Assembly: GCA_038025085.1 (NCBI GenBank)
Contig: CM076146.1
Span: 13,816,501-13,880,500 of the forward strand
From: Tetragonia tetragonoides
Taxonomy: Eukaryota > Streptophyta > Magnoliopsida > Caryophyllales > Aizoaceae
DNA length: 64,000 nucleotides
Direction of reading: 5' to 3'
The notes beneath the pieces are model-generated. The model was given only the letters and a program-made list of their open reading frames with translations. It ran no database searches and was not told the DNA's origin. Below, one piece after another: positions 45,055-54,769 of the stretch (the first letter of the stretch is position 1; each line of letters opens with the position of its first letter). A program made the translations under genes and the position numbers.

Positions 45055-46255
45055 TGACCTCCTTAAGCTTCTCCTTAATGTTCTCTTTACCACTCACCTG
45101 AACCCCCTTGAGATTCCCCTTAAGCTTCTCCTGATGTCGCTGAGTATAACGATCATATGCCTAATAAGTAACATACAAAATGTTTAACATATTGACCTTC
45201 ACATGAAAGAAGTAATATCATAGTGGCGAACTTGATTTTGTGAAAAAAAACAAAAAAAACATGTGCATTAAATTCGATGAGGCTCTTTGGCCATGTAATG
45301 AACCCCCCAATTACTTCCTTCCCAATTTGAACTTTATCCGTTGGCACTGGTACTAGTGCATTTGGATCCAAAAGGAACTCAACTTCCACTCTCATCTGAT
45401 CGTCAGGTAGTGCAACCCCATGGTGTATTGAAACTTTAAAAGCTCTCCCAAGTGCTACTACATGGTGTTTCTTGTCTCTTACAACCTTGAAAAGGCCCTT
45501 GACTCCTTCCTGTTATTTCCACGTAGAGAAAAAAAGTAATTAATAATTACAACAAAAGACAAACAACATTTCCTAAGCTCAAATGAATGCAAACTTAAGA
45601 AAGTTTACTCAAGAAGGATTTACTCAAGGAGCTACTGACAGTGAGTAAAATGGAGCTAAGGTTAGAGTACTAACAGGGCCATTATCCGTGTGGTTCTCAA
45701 GTTGAGTAGTAGAAGTTGTCACTCTAGTAGGTTTCTCTATAGGCTGTTGTTCTGTATGTTGCTGCTCTGTAGGCTTCACCATGACCTCCTTAAGCTTCTC
45801 TTTAATGTTCTCTTTGATATTCCCCTTAAGCTTCTCCTGATGTTGCTGAGTATAACGATCATATGCCTAATAATTAACATACAAATTTTTTAACATATTG
45901 ACCTTCACATGAAAGAAGTAATATTATAGTGGCAAACTTGATTTTGCGAAGAAAAAAAACCTGTGCATTAAATTCAATGAGGCTCTTTGGCCATGTAATG
46001 AACCCCCAATTGCTTCCTTCACTATTTGAACTTCATCCGTTGGAATTGGTACTGGCGCATTCGGATCTAAAAGGAACTCAACTTTCACTCTCATCTGATC
46101 ACCAGGTAGTGCAACCCCATGTTGTATTAAAACTTTAAAAGCACTCCTAAGTGCTACTACATGGTGTTTCTTCCCTTTTACAACCTTGAACAGACACTTG
46201 ATTTCTTCCTGTTATTTCCATGTAGGGAAAAGAAGTAATCAATAATTAGAACAAA
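45055..46255. repeat. Two-copy tandem duplication (offset about 716 bp) in the CACTA gene
   Basis: 45055-45560 and 45780-46255 are near copies. Shared words include GATCATATGCCTAATAA, CATATTGACCTTCACATG and TTTGGCCATGTAATGAAC. Each copy holds a DUF8039-coding exon on the minus strand and the start of the YDRYTQRHQ exon. The first copy is the one whose exon continues into the Ulp1 part. Confidence 0.85.
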
Positions 46256-46282
46256 AAAAAACAACATTTCCTACGCTGAAAT

Positions 46283-46707
46283 ATGCAAATAACCTAACGA
46301 ATTGTGCCAAATTGGGAGGTGGAATATGCAGAGGCAGAAGGACTGAGATGGGCTATGGAGATAACAAGGGACCTGGGTTATCGTCGGGTTGAATTTGAGA
46401 TGGACTGTTTAGCTTTGGTTCATAAACTCAGAGGGAGGACTAACATAAGATGCTCTGTGGGTCTGCCTGTCAGTGAACTTCAGCGTTACAGCTTGGGGTT
46501 TGATGTCTACAAATGGTCTCACATGGGGGGGAGAGGGAATAAAGTAGCACATTTCCTAACTCACTTAAATGCTACTCAATCTTTTGTTTCATGTAGCATA
46601 GATGATTTTCCAATAGGCTGTTGGCCTTTATTGCTACAGGATGTGTCAGATGATGATCAAAATTGCTTGAAAGTCTTCCAATAAAATAAAAATGCAAATA
46701 ACTTAAC
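46283..46707 (+). mobile_element. Severely 5'-truncated LINE (RNase H end) with 16-bp target duplication
   Basis: ATGCAAATAACCTAAC (46283-46298) and ATGCAAATAACTTAAC (46692-46707) flank the insert with one mismatch. The plus-strand ORF 46304-46684 is an RVT_3-type RNase H: VEYAEAEGLRWAMEI, FEMDCLALVHKL and GGRGNKVAHFLTHL. The first catalytic Asp region is cut off. A short A-rich tail (ATAAAATAAAA) follows the stop. It is a clean, recent-looking target-primed insertion inside the CACTA gene. Confidence 0.9.
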
Positions 46708-46914
46708 ATCGTTTGGGGTCATTGAATATCCCTAGGCAAAGCATTATTATGTGGGTATGTGTACTGTGCTACTGACAAAGACAAAGAATAAGATGCAGCA
46801 AAGCATTACTACAGAAATTTAAAAATTCGCTAAAATAGGGTACAACTGGTACTATGATGTTGTACAGACCATAAATAATATTAGGAACTCTATGTGTATG
46901 AGAGAATTAAGGTT
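46708..46914. other. Intron-like spacer of the CACTA gene
   Basis: AT-rich with no coding pattern. It lies between the coiled-coil exon and the duplicated DUF8039 segment on the minus strand. Confidence 0.4.
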
Positions 46915-47940
46915 AGAGCACTAACAAGATCATTCATGTTGTTGTCAAGTTCAGCAGTAGAAGTTGTCACCGTAATAGGTATTTCTAGGTTGTCATCTCG
47001 TAGTGTAGCTCAAGTGGAAGGTTTCTCACATCTCTCTATGGAAGGTGTCTCTGCCTTGTCATCTCGTTCAGTAGCTACGACGGAAGGTTTCTCTAGTGTC
47101 TCTCTAGAATGTGTCTCCGCTGAAAGATCGATCGTGATGCCATGCTTAGATAGTACCTCAGTGATAATGGAAAACTTTGATCTGAGTTGTTCGTTTTCCT
47201 TCTTGACAACCACAAGTTCTTCTTTAAACCTCTCTCCTACCTCCCCAAGGTTATTCTTTCTCCACTCAGCCTTTAGTCCAAAATTTGGCTTCGAGAAACT
47301 CCATGAGCATAACCAACCAGGCGTTGATTTGGTTTGTCCTTATCATACATCAATTCACAGAAAACTTCTTATTCTACTTGTTCCTTGGACTTTACACAAG
47401 ATCTCGCCAGAGTTTCATCTACCATTTTACGGGCAGTGTCCTACAACAATATTTCAACATAAATATAAACAACAAAATACATTTCAAGTGAAAGCAGTAA
47501 GTATTTTGTAATATTTATTCTACAAATCATAAACTCTAGACCATTAGATTTTTCCACATAGCCTCCATCCTTTGTTAGGTGTGTAGCGTCATACCCCTCC
47601 AAACTTGCCAGTTCCCTCTTGTGTTCTTGTACCTATATACACAAGGTTATAAATACAATAACCAAGTAACTTCCAAATCTATAAGTTGAACTTCAAGCAA
47701 TAAAACATGATTGCTTACGAAATCCGCCCGCTTCTGTGAGAAACTCGTTGACCCTGTCGTGTGAATATCATCTTTCTCCGCTCTTGATCTCTTTCCTATA
47801 TCGGAAAGTTTCTATCCGAAAGAGGGAAAATCATGTTAGTTTCCGTATTGCTCTGGCAAAATGAAATAATAACTCGGGGCTTTACTCAAATCTGAATGTT
47901 GCATACAAAGTTAAACTAAGTTAGAGTACTTATCTCATCA

Positions 47941-47980
47941 CTAGTAAAAAAAAGGCACGTGCGTGCAACGCATGTGTGTA
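47941..47980 (-). mobile_element. Helitron-like 3' terminus
   Basis: Read on the minus strand the sequence forms a hairpin (CACATGCGT, loop TGC, ACGCACGTG, one G-T pair), followed about 10 nt later by CTAG (ends at 47941) and then host T. A hairpin about 11 nt before CTRR, followed by T, is the Helitron 3' signature. The element would extend to higher coordinates. The plus-strand word CACTAGTA also resembles a CACTA end, so the call is not certain. Confidence 0.5.
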
Positions 47981-48115
47981 AATCATGTTATTTGATACAA
48001 TATGTGCAAGACAAATATTTGCATAATAATAGGATCTATTTACATTACACAACAACTATCCAAAAAATGAAATTATGTAGTGAGTTTGTGCAACTACAAA
48101 ACCGACGTATTGAGG

Positions 48116-48120
48116 CCTTT
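48116..48120. repeat. Left target-site duplication (CCTTT) of the composite LTR structure
   Basis: CCTTT directly precedes the first LTR. The identical CCTTT follows the last, truncated LTR at 54765-54769. Confidence 0.8.
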
Positions 48121-50483
48121 TGTAATACCCAGTATTTTTAAAGCATAAAAAAAAAGAAAAAGATGAAGGTAATTTATTGTTTTCATTAGATATATATATT
48201 GTTACATAGCATTGTTCTTTATAAGGTGGAATGATGTTATTTATCAGCCACGTTACCATGTTTACAAGTAACAGATGAGTATCAATCAGCTAGAAGATAA
48301 GATTAGAGTTTGCAGAATATGTTTTAGAGCCATTTAGAAGTCACTTAGATATTTATGTATACTACCCTCTAGAAATTAAGCAAACCCACCAAATGAGAAA
48401 ACTCACTTGTTTCACAGACTTCCCCTTCCTCCCTTATAAGCCCCCTTTGTTTCATTTTGCTTGTAAGAAATTAAAAGGGGGAATAAAAACAAGATCTCAC
48501 ACCACCATTCTTCACCCATCATCATCACGCACCATCAGCTCACGCCACCAAAGCTTCCACCGAGCCGCGCAGACCAAGCCCCTTCTTTTATCGTCCTCTG
48601 TCCAGTTGCAGATAACACCAGCAGCAACCAAGTAAATTCTCCAGTGTGAGAATCATCCAACCGCCACCAAAATTAGCCGCCAATGACGCCTTCGGACGTC
48701 CTTCGTACTGTCACATATGAACTAGCCAGCTCGTGGGCGTAGCTAATTAGGAGGCAAATCCCAATTAAGATAATTATGTCTACTACATCAGGTTCATTTT
48801 ACATTCATTTTGAGCCTTTTTATGTGTATGTATGATTGAATTGGCTTTTGGTATGAAATTGGGAACCTTAAAGTATATATAGAAGTAATTCATTATAATT
48901 CAGCTTATAACTATTGCAAGTATCAAGTCCTACTTTGCCCAATTCTAATTCTTGTCAATCCTTGCTCTAATTGGTTGTGCTATTAATTGTTTTATCTAGT
49001 TACTAGCGTAATGTTTGTAGTATGAGGAATTGAAGGTTTGGGAGATAGAATTTGTTGTTTTAGTTCTGCTAAAAAGAGGTTTCAGAACTTATATGTGACA
49101 TTGGTATGAACTCAGCCTACTGAAATTTAAAGCTAAGATCAACATGCTCTTCTAAGTCTCTTATGTATTCTAGAAGAGTTATAAAGTGTTTTATCGGTTA
49201 TGATCTAGTTTAATACGAAGATTACTAAACCAAGTCTAAGAGTAAGAAAAACGAGTTATATACCAGCTTATGAAAAGATGGGTAGTAAAGAGTTACTACC
49301 TGAGTTACAGCAAAGGCAAAAGAAAAGGGATTGTTACTTTGTCCTTTTTGAGATGAATTATAAGAATGACTCTTGTGTACCAGCACTGCAGTACAAGTGA
49401 AATAAAAGAAATTATTGTTGTGTGATATGCTACTAGATGAAATGAATGACATGTGTTTTATATGAGAATTGAGAAGTTAAGAGTCAAAGCTACTCAAGTT
49501 ATTAATAACGTAAAGTGGAAGACGACTTTGGGCAATGTGGAACCTATGGGTACTCCGAATGTGTTATAATGAGTTTACAGGAGACGTCCCTGAGTTTTGA
49601 ACTGAGCCCCCAAGATGTGGCAATGATCAATGATCAGCAATTTCAGCCCCTACATGGGATGAGCCGCGAGGCTAGTTACAAACCCCTATATGGGAAGAGC
49701 CCCCAAGATGTGGCTAGTTACAGATGTGACATTGGGCCCCCAAGATGTGGCTTGACCCCCAAGATGCGGTCAAGGGTTTAAACGTTTCCAAGATGTAATG
49801 GCCCTAGGAACCTAACTCCCATATGCCCAGCTCAGTAATGCAAAACTAATAATAAAAGCTATTAAGGTAACCTGAGTTATACGGGTTATCTAAAGTAAAG
49901 ATTGATAGTTATTGGTGTTAGCTTTAGTGCAAATGCTATTGTATCTATAGATGCAGATAAAGTAGAAGTAAATACATAGGATCTACTTGATTGATCAAAG
50001 TGAAGCATGTTTATACGTTTAGACTTGATTTGAATTTAGAATGAGCTTTACGTACTAGATGTGAGTTACCAGCGTTGTTGACGTTGGATATTCTCACATT
50101 TTTGTAGATTGAAATTTATGTATATACAGATAGTGTGAGGAACGCTTTCAGATAGACGTATGCAAGGACATAGTGGTTGTTCTTTTATTGAGTTAATTAA
50201 GTTGTAATAAATAGACCACCTAGAATTATTTTGAGAATATTATTAATAGTTTAAGTTGAAGAGCTTTACACTCATTCTTATGAGTGAGTGTGGCGGTAGC
50301 GCCCCAAATTATTAGAGTCTTCCGCGGGGTTGATTGGATTTTGGTTTAATTTTCTGTTTAAGCAGGTTTTTAGAAAGTCGATAACTTGGGATGTTTATTT
50401 ACAAATGAAATTCTGCCGAAATTTTGACTCGAGTTTTAATTATTTTTATTTATTTATTTTAGTAGAAAATTCGGGGTGTTACA
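48121..50483 (+). repeat. LTR1 (2363 bp)
   Basis: Begins TGTAATACCCAG and ends GGGGTGTTACA. It is nearly identical to LTR2. Inside, 49515-49781 is an 88-codon ORF built partly on four copies of CCCCAAGATG(T/C)GG (about 49607, 49700, 49738, 49757). The ORF is conserved in LTR2 but resembles no protein I know. Confidence 0.9.
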
Positions 50484-50486
50484 AAG

Positions 50487-50498
50487 TGGTATCAGAGC
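50487..50498 (+). other. Primer-binding site (initiator Met tRNA)
   Basis: TGGTATCAGAGC, three bases after LTR1. This is the standard plant PBS complementary to the 3' end of tRNA-iMet. A second copy with a final T (54298-54309) follows LTR2. Confidence 0.9.
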
Positions 50499-51926
50499 AG
50501 TTCGCTCTTGGTATCATCGCAATGATCTTTATGATCTAAGCGTTAATGAAATTGTTTAGGATAAATTGAACTAAAAAGACTAGGTGAACACGAATTTAGG
50601 GGAAATGAGAATAAGTAAGCCGTCATCGAGCGTGAGTGAAAGACGAGTATAGAACTTGTTTCTCTGATTTGTATGGTCAATGCTTTTGACTTCAGCTTTT
50701 GATGATATAGTTTATCAACTGGACTTGAGTGACGTGACAAACAGGTGAATGATGTTTAAGTGCACGCATATGATGATTACAGAGTTTAAAGTTTGAATGC
50801 ATATTACATGCTCTATGTATTTCAAGTACATGAATACTCGTGTTTCCTTTATGCTTCTTGACTTTCTGGTTGAAAAAAAAAGAAACAATGAAAAGGTGAT
50901 TAAGTCTTTAGGGGGAAGACTTGTGCTTAAGTTCTCATGTATCGAAAATTTTGTCACTTGTGTGCTATACGAGCTTGGCTAGTGATTTTGTAAGGCACAT
51001 TTGCTAGTGTCTGATGTTTGATCATGTCCCCCCAATGTTGAATATGTTTTAGTATGTAAATTTACACCTGTTAATACTTGTTATATCTAGCCATAGCTTG
51101 TTAAAGTTTTGACAGAAGTAATAGTAGACATAGAAAGAATAATGATCAGAGTGCGCAGGGAAAGCATAGTAAAAGAAAGCTTTTACATGCCCTTTTGTGT
51201 TCTGTTTTGATCAGAAGTATATGCGTAAATGTTAGTTGAGACCTGAGATAGGGATGGAAATGGGCCGGGCCTGGGGCAGGTCCAGCTGGATCCAGACCCA
51301 TTTATATTTTTGGGTTGAGATCCAGACCCTATAGGGTCTATAATAACTAGATCCAGATCCGCTGGGTCTAGTGGATCTGTGGGTTCTAAATGGGTCTCTT
51401 TAATAAATCAATAAATAAAGAGATTTGTTCCTAAATCATATAATAGTCATAAGTTTTAAAGTTTTTATTAGAAAATATCACTTGACAATGTATTTATAGT
51501 CATTGAAAAATTAACAAACTCAATTTTTCTCCTTTGGACTCTTTTTTTATACATGGTTTTAAACTTTTTTTTCATTTTTATTTTACTTTTTTACATGTTA
51601 ATGGGTCCATGGGTCGGGTCTGGGTTTGTGATGCTGGACCCAGATCCAGATCCATTTACGACACTTGGACCCAGATCCAGATCCAATGAGTCTATAAAAA
51701 GGGGATCCAGACCCTTATAAATGGATCTGGATCCGTGGGTCTGAGACGCTCAGACCCATTGCCATCCCTACCTGAGACACTATGTCCTTCTGTTAGTATT
51801 TCATTTTACATGATTGATTTTCGGGACGAAAATCTTTTAAGGGGGTTAGAGTGTGAAATCCCATATTTCTACATAAATTATTTTACGGAAGTTTCGAGGA
51901 CGAAACTTTTTGTAAGGACGGTAGAA
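50499..51926 (+). other. Non-coding internal region
   Basis: No gag or pol. It holds the nested hAT-type MITE 2 (51249-51769). Near the right end there are two successive polypurine/pol-end-like words: TTTCGGGACGAAAATC with TTTTAAGGGGGTTAGAG (51819-51851), and TTTCGAGGACGAAACT (51892-51907). TGTGAAATCCC (51852) after the first looks like another LTR start. Confidence 0.6.
51249..51769. mobile_element. hAT-type MITE 2, 521 bp
   Basis: Ends TAGGGATGG...CCATCCCT are inverted, and a perfect 8-bp duplication ACCTGAGA lies at 51241-51248 and 51770-51777. The interior repeats GGATCCAGACCC- and GGGTCTGGATCC-type words around an AT-rich centre, giving large potential foldback. It is non-coding and inserted inside the LTR element's internal region. 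Confidence 0.9.
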
Positions 51927-54294
51927 TGTAATACCCAGTATTTTTAAAGCATAAAAAAAAAAAGATGAAGGTGATTTATTGTTTTCATTAGATATATATA
52001 TTGTTACATAGCATTGTTCTTTATAAGGTGGAATGATGTTATTTATCAGCCACGTTACCATGTTTACGAGTAATAGATATAAATTAGCTAGAAGATAAGA
52101 TTAGAGTTTGCAGAATATGTGTTAGAGCCATTTAGAAGTCACTTAGATATTTATGTATACTACCCTCTAGGAATTAAGCAAACCCACCAAATAAGGAAAC
52201 TCACTTGTTTTCACCGACTTCCCCTTTCTCCCTTATAAGCCCCCTTTGTTTCATTTTGCTTGTAAAAAAATAAAAGGGGGCATAAAAACAAGATCTCACA
52301 CCACCATTCTTCACCCATCATCATCACGCACCATCAGCGGACGCCACCAAAGCTTCCACCGAGCCGCGCAGACCAAGCCCCTTCTTTTATCGTCCTCTCT
52401 CCAGTGGCAGATAACACCAGCAGCAACCAAGTAGTTCTCCAGTGTGAGAATCATCTAACCACCACCAAAATCAGCCGCCAATGACGCCTTCGGACGTCCT
52501 TCGTACTGTCACATATGAACTAGCCAGCTCGCGGGCGTAGCTAATTAGGAGGCAAATCCCAATTAAGGTAACTACGTCTACTACGTCAGGTTCATTTTAC
52601 ATTCATTTTGAGTCTTGTTATGTGTATGTATGATTGAATTGGCTTTTGGTATGAAATTGGGAACCTTAAAGTATATCTAGAAGTAATTCATTATAATTCA
52701 GCTTATAACTATTGCAAGTATCAAGTCCTACTTTGCCCAGTTCTAATTCTTGTCAATCCTTGCTCTAATTGGTTGTGCTATTAATTGTTTTATCTAGTTA
52801 CTAGCGTAATATTTGTAGTATGAGGAATTGATGGTTTGGGAGATAGAATTTGTTGTTTTAGTTCTGCTAAAAGGAGGTTTCAGAACTTATATCTGAAGCT
52901 TATATGTGACATAGGTATGAACTTAGCCTACTGAAATTTAAAGCTAAGATCAACATGCTCTTCTAAGTCTCTTATGTATTCTAGAAGAGTTATAAAGTGT
53001 TTTATCGGTTATGATCTAGTTTAATACGAAGATTACTAAACCAAGTCTAAGAGTAAGAAAAACGAGTTATATACCAACTTATGAAAAGATGTGTAGTAAA
53101 GAGTTACTACCTGAGTTACAGCAAAGGCAAAAGAAAAGAGATTGTTACTTTGTCCTTTTTGAGATGAATTATAAGAATGACTCTTGTGTACCAGCACTGC
53201 AGTACAAGTGAAATAAAAGAAATTATTGTTGTGTGATATGCTACTAGATGAAATGAATGACATGTGTTTTATATGAGAATTGAGAAGTTAAGAGTCAAAG
53301 CTACTCAAGTTATTAATAACGTAAAGTGGAAGACGACTTTGGGCAATGTGAAACCTATGGGTACTCCGAATGTGTTATAATGAGTTTACAGGAGACGTCC
53401 TTGAGTTTTGAACTGAGCCCCCAAGATGTGGCAATGATCAATGATCAGCAATTCCAGCCCCTACATGGGATGAGCCGCGAGGCTAGTTACAAACCCCTAT
53501 ATGGGAAGAGCCCCCAAGATGTGGCTAGTTACAGATGTGACATTGGGCCCCCAAGATGTGGCTTGACCCCCAAGATGCGGTCAAGGGTTTAAACGTTTCC
53601 AAGATGTAATGGCCCTAGGAACCTAACTCCCATATGCCCAGCTCAGTAATGCAAAACTAATAATAAAAGCTATTAAGGTAACCTGAGTTATACGGGTTAT
53701 CTAAAGTAAAGATTGATAGTTATTGGTGTTAGCTTTAGTGCAAATGCTATGGTATCTATAGATGCAGATAAAGTAGAAGTAAATACATAGGATCTACTTG
53801 ATTGATCAAAGTGAAGCATGTTTGTACGTTTAGACTTGATTTGAATTTAGAATGAGCTTTACGTACTAGATGTGAGTTACCAGCGTTGTTGACGTTGGAT
53901 ATTCTCACCTTTTTGTAGATTGAAATTTATGTATATACAGATAGTGTGAGGAACGCTTTCAGATAGACGTATGCAAGGACATAGTGGTTGTTCTTTTATT
54001 GAGTTAATTAAGTTGTAATAAATAGACCACCTAGAATTATTTTGAGAATATTATTAATAGTTTAAGTTGAAGAGCTTTACACTCATTCTTATGAGTGAGT
54101 GTGGCGGTAGCGCCCCAAATTATTTGAGTCTTCCGCGGGGTTGATTGGATTTTGGTTTAATTTTCTGTTTAAGCAGGTTTTTAGAAAGTCGATAACTTGG
54201 GATGTCTATTTACAAATGAAATTCTGCCGAAATTTTGACTCGGGTTTTAATTATTTTTATTTATTTATTTTAGTAGAAAATTCGGGGTGTTACA
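51927..54294 (+). repeat. LTR2 (2368 bp)
   Basis: Second full LTR, TGTAATACCC...GTGTTACA. It differs from LTR1 by scattered substitutions and small indels, including an extra TATCTGAAGCT-type stretch near 52890. It has the same 88-codon ORF at 53326-53592. Confidence 0.9.
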
Positions 54295-54764
54295 AAGTGG
54301 TATCAGAGTAGTTCGCTCTTGGTATCATCGCAATGATCTTTATGATCTAAGCGTTAATGAAATTGTTTAGGATAAATTGGACTAAAAAGACTAGGTGAAC
54401 ACGAATTTAGGGGAAATGAGAATAAGTAAGCCGTCATCGATCGTGAGTGAAAGACGAGTATAGAACTTGTTTCTGTGATTTGTATGGTGAATGCTTTTGA
54501 CTTCAGCTTTTGATGATATAGTTTATCAACTGGACTTTAGTGATGTGACAAACAGGTGGCGGTGTGGCGGTGTGGCGGTAGCGCTCCGATTTATTAGAGT
54601 CTTCCGCTTGTTGATTGGATTTTGGTTTAATATTCCGTTTAAGCAGGTTTTTAGAATGTCGATAACTTGGGATGTCTATTTACAATGGAAACTCTGCTGA
54701 AATTTTGGCTCGAGTTTTAAATATTTTTGTTTATTTATTTTAGTAGAAAATTTGGGGTGTTACA
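54295..54764 (+). repeat. Truncated internal region fused to truncated LTR3
   Basis: 54295-54558 repeats the first 264 bp of the internal region (50484-50747). The sequence then switches, at a GTGGCGG repeat, to the last roughly 200 bp of an LTR (compare 50286-50483), ending GTGTTACA at 54764. The junction has three tandem GTGTGGCG-like units, suggesting illegitimate recombination or slippage there. Confidence 0.85.
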
Positions 54765-54769
54765 CCTTT

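Larger units (their letters stand above)
43414..47835 (-). pseudogene. CACTA (En/Spm) TNP1/PttA-like gene with DUF8039 and Ulp1 protease domains
   Basis: Minus-strand exons fit a plant CACTA gene. The N-terminal side is 47830-47710 (KLSDIGKRSRAEKDD, then SQKRADF), then a coiled-coil exon at 47240-46915 (VVVKKENEQLRSKFSIITEVL). DUF8039 is at 45509-45261 (GVALPDDQMRVEVEFLLDPNALVP, then GGFITWPKSLIEFNA). The exon 45160-44733 has YDRYTQRHQEK and ends EVYIR at a GTGAGT donor. Ulp1 (C48 cysteine protease) exons follow. They are 44503-44330 (ICYFAPYMDASL), 44237-44133 (HHWMLCVIILRDNHVYWLDPL, with the catalytic His and Asp), 44039-43961, 43880-43767 (SSKCAYYVMRYMRDII, with the catalytic Cys) and 43512-43414 (DKWANYILKCITCYE, stop). 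Most junctions are GT-AG. The catalytic triad appears intact, but a duplicated segment and a LINE insertion disrupt the gene. The true N-terminus is not seen. Confidence 0.75.
48121..54764 (+). mobile_element. Composite Ty3/gypsy-type structure: LTR-internal-LTR-internal(part)-LTR(part)
   Basis: LTR1 48121-50483, internal 50484-51926, LTR2 51927-54294, partial internal 54295 to about 54558, partial LTR3 about 54559-54764. All LTR ends are TGTAATACCC and GTGTTACA, and both internal starts have a PBS complementary to initiator-Met tRNA. One target duplication, CCTTT, flanks the whole unit. No gag or pol is encoded, so it was mobilised in trans. TTTCGAGGACGAAACT just before LTR2 resembles the pol end and polypurine region of chromovirus (Tekay/Del-like) elements. 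Confidence 0.85.

Noticed and set aside
47939..47956. CACTA terminus at CACTAGTAAAAA
   Set aside because: No matching opposite end, and the adjacent hairpin followed by CTAG and T fits a Helitron 3' end better; kept only as an alternative.
49225..49452. 75-codon minus-strand ORF in LTR1 (and its twin at 53036)
   Set aside because: Repeated only because the LTR is repeated; no recognisable domain and AT-driven Ser/Phe composition.
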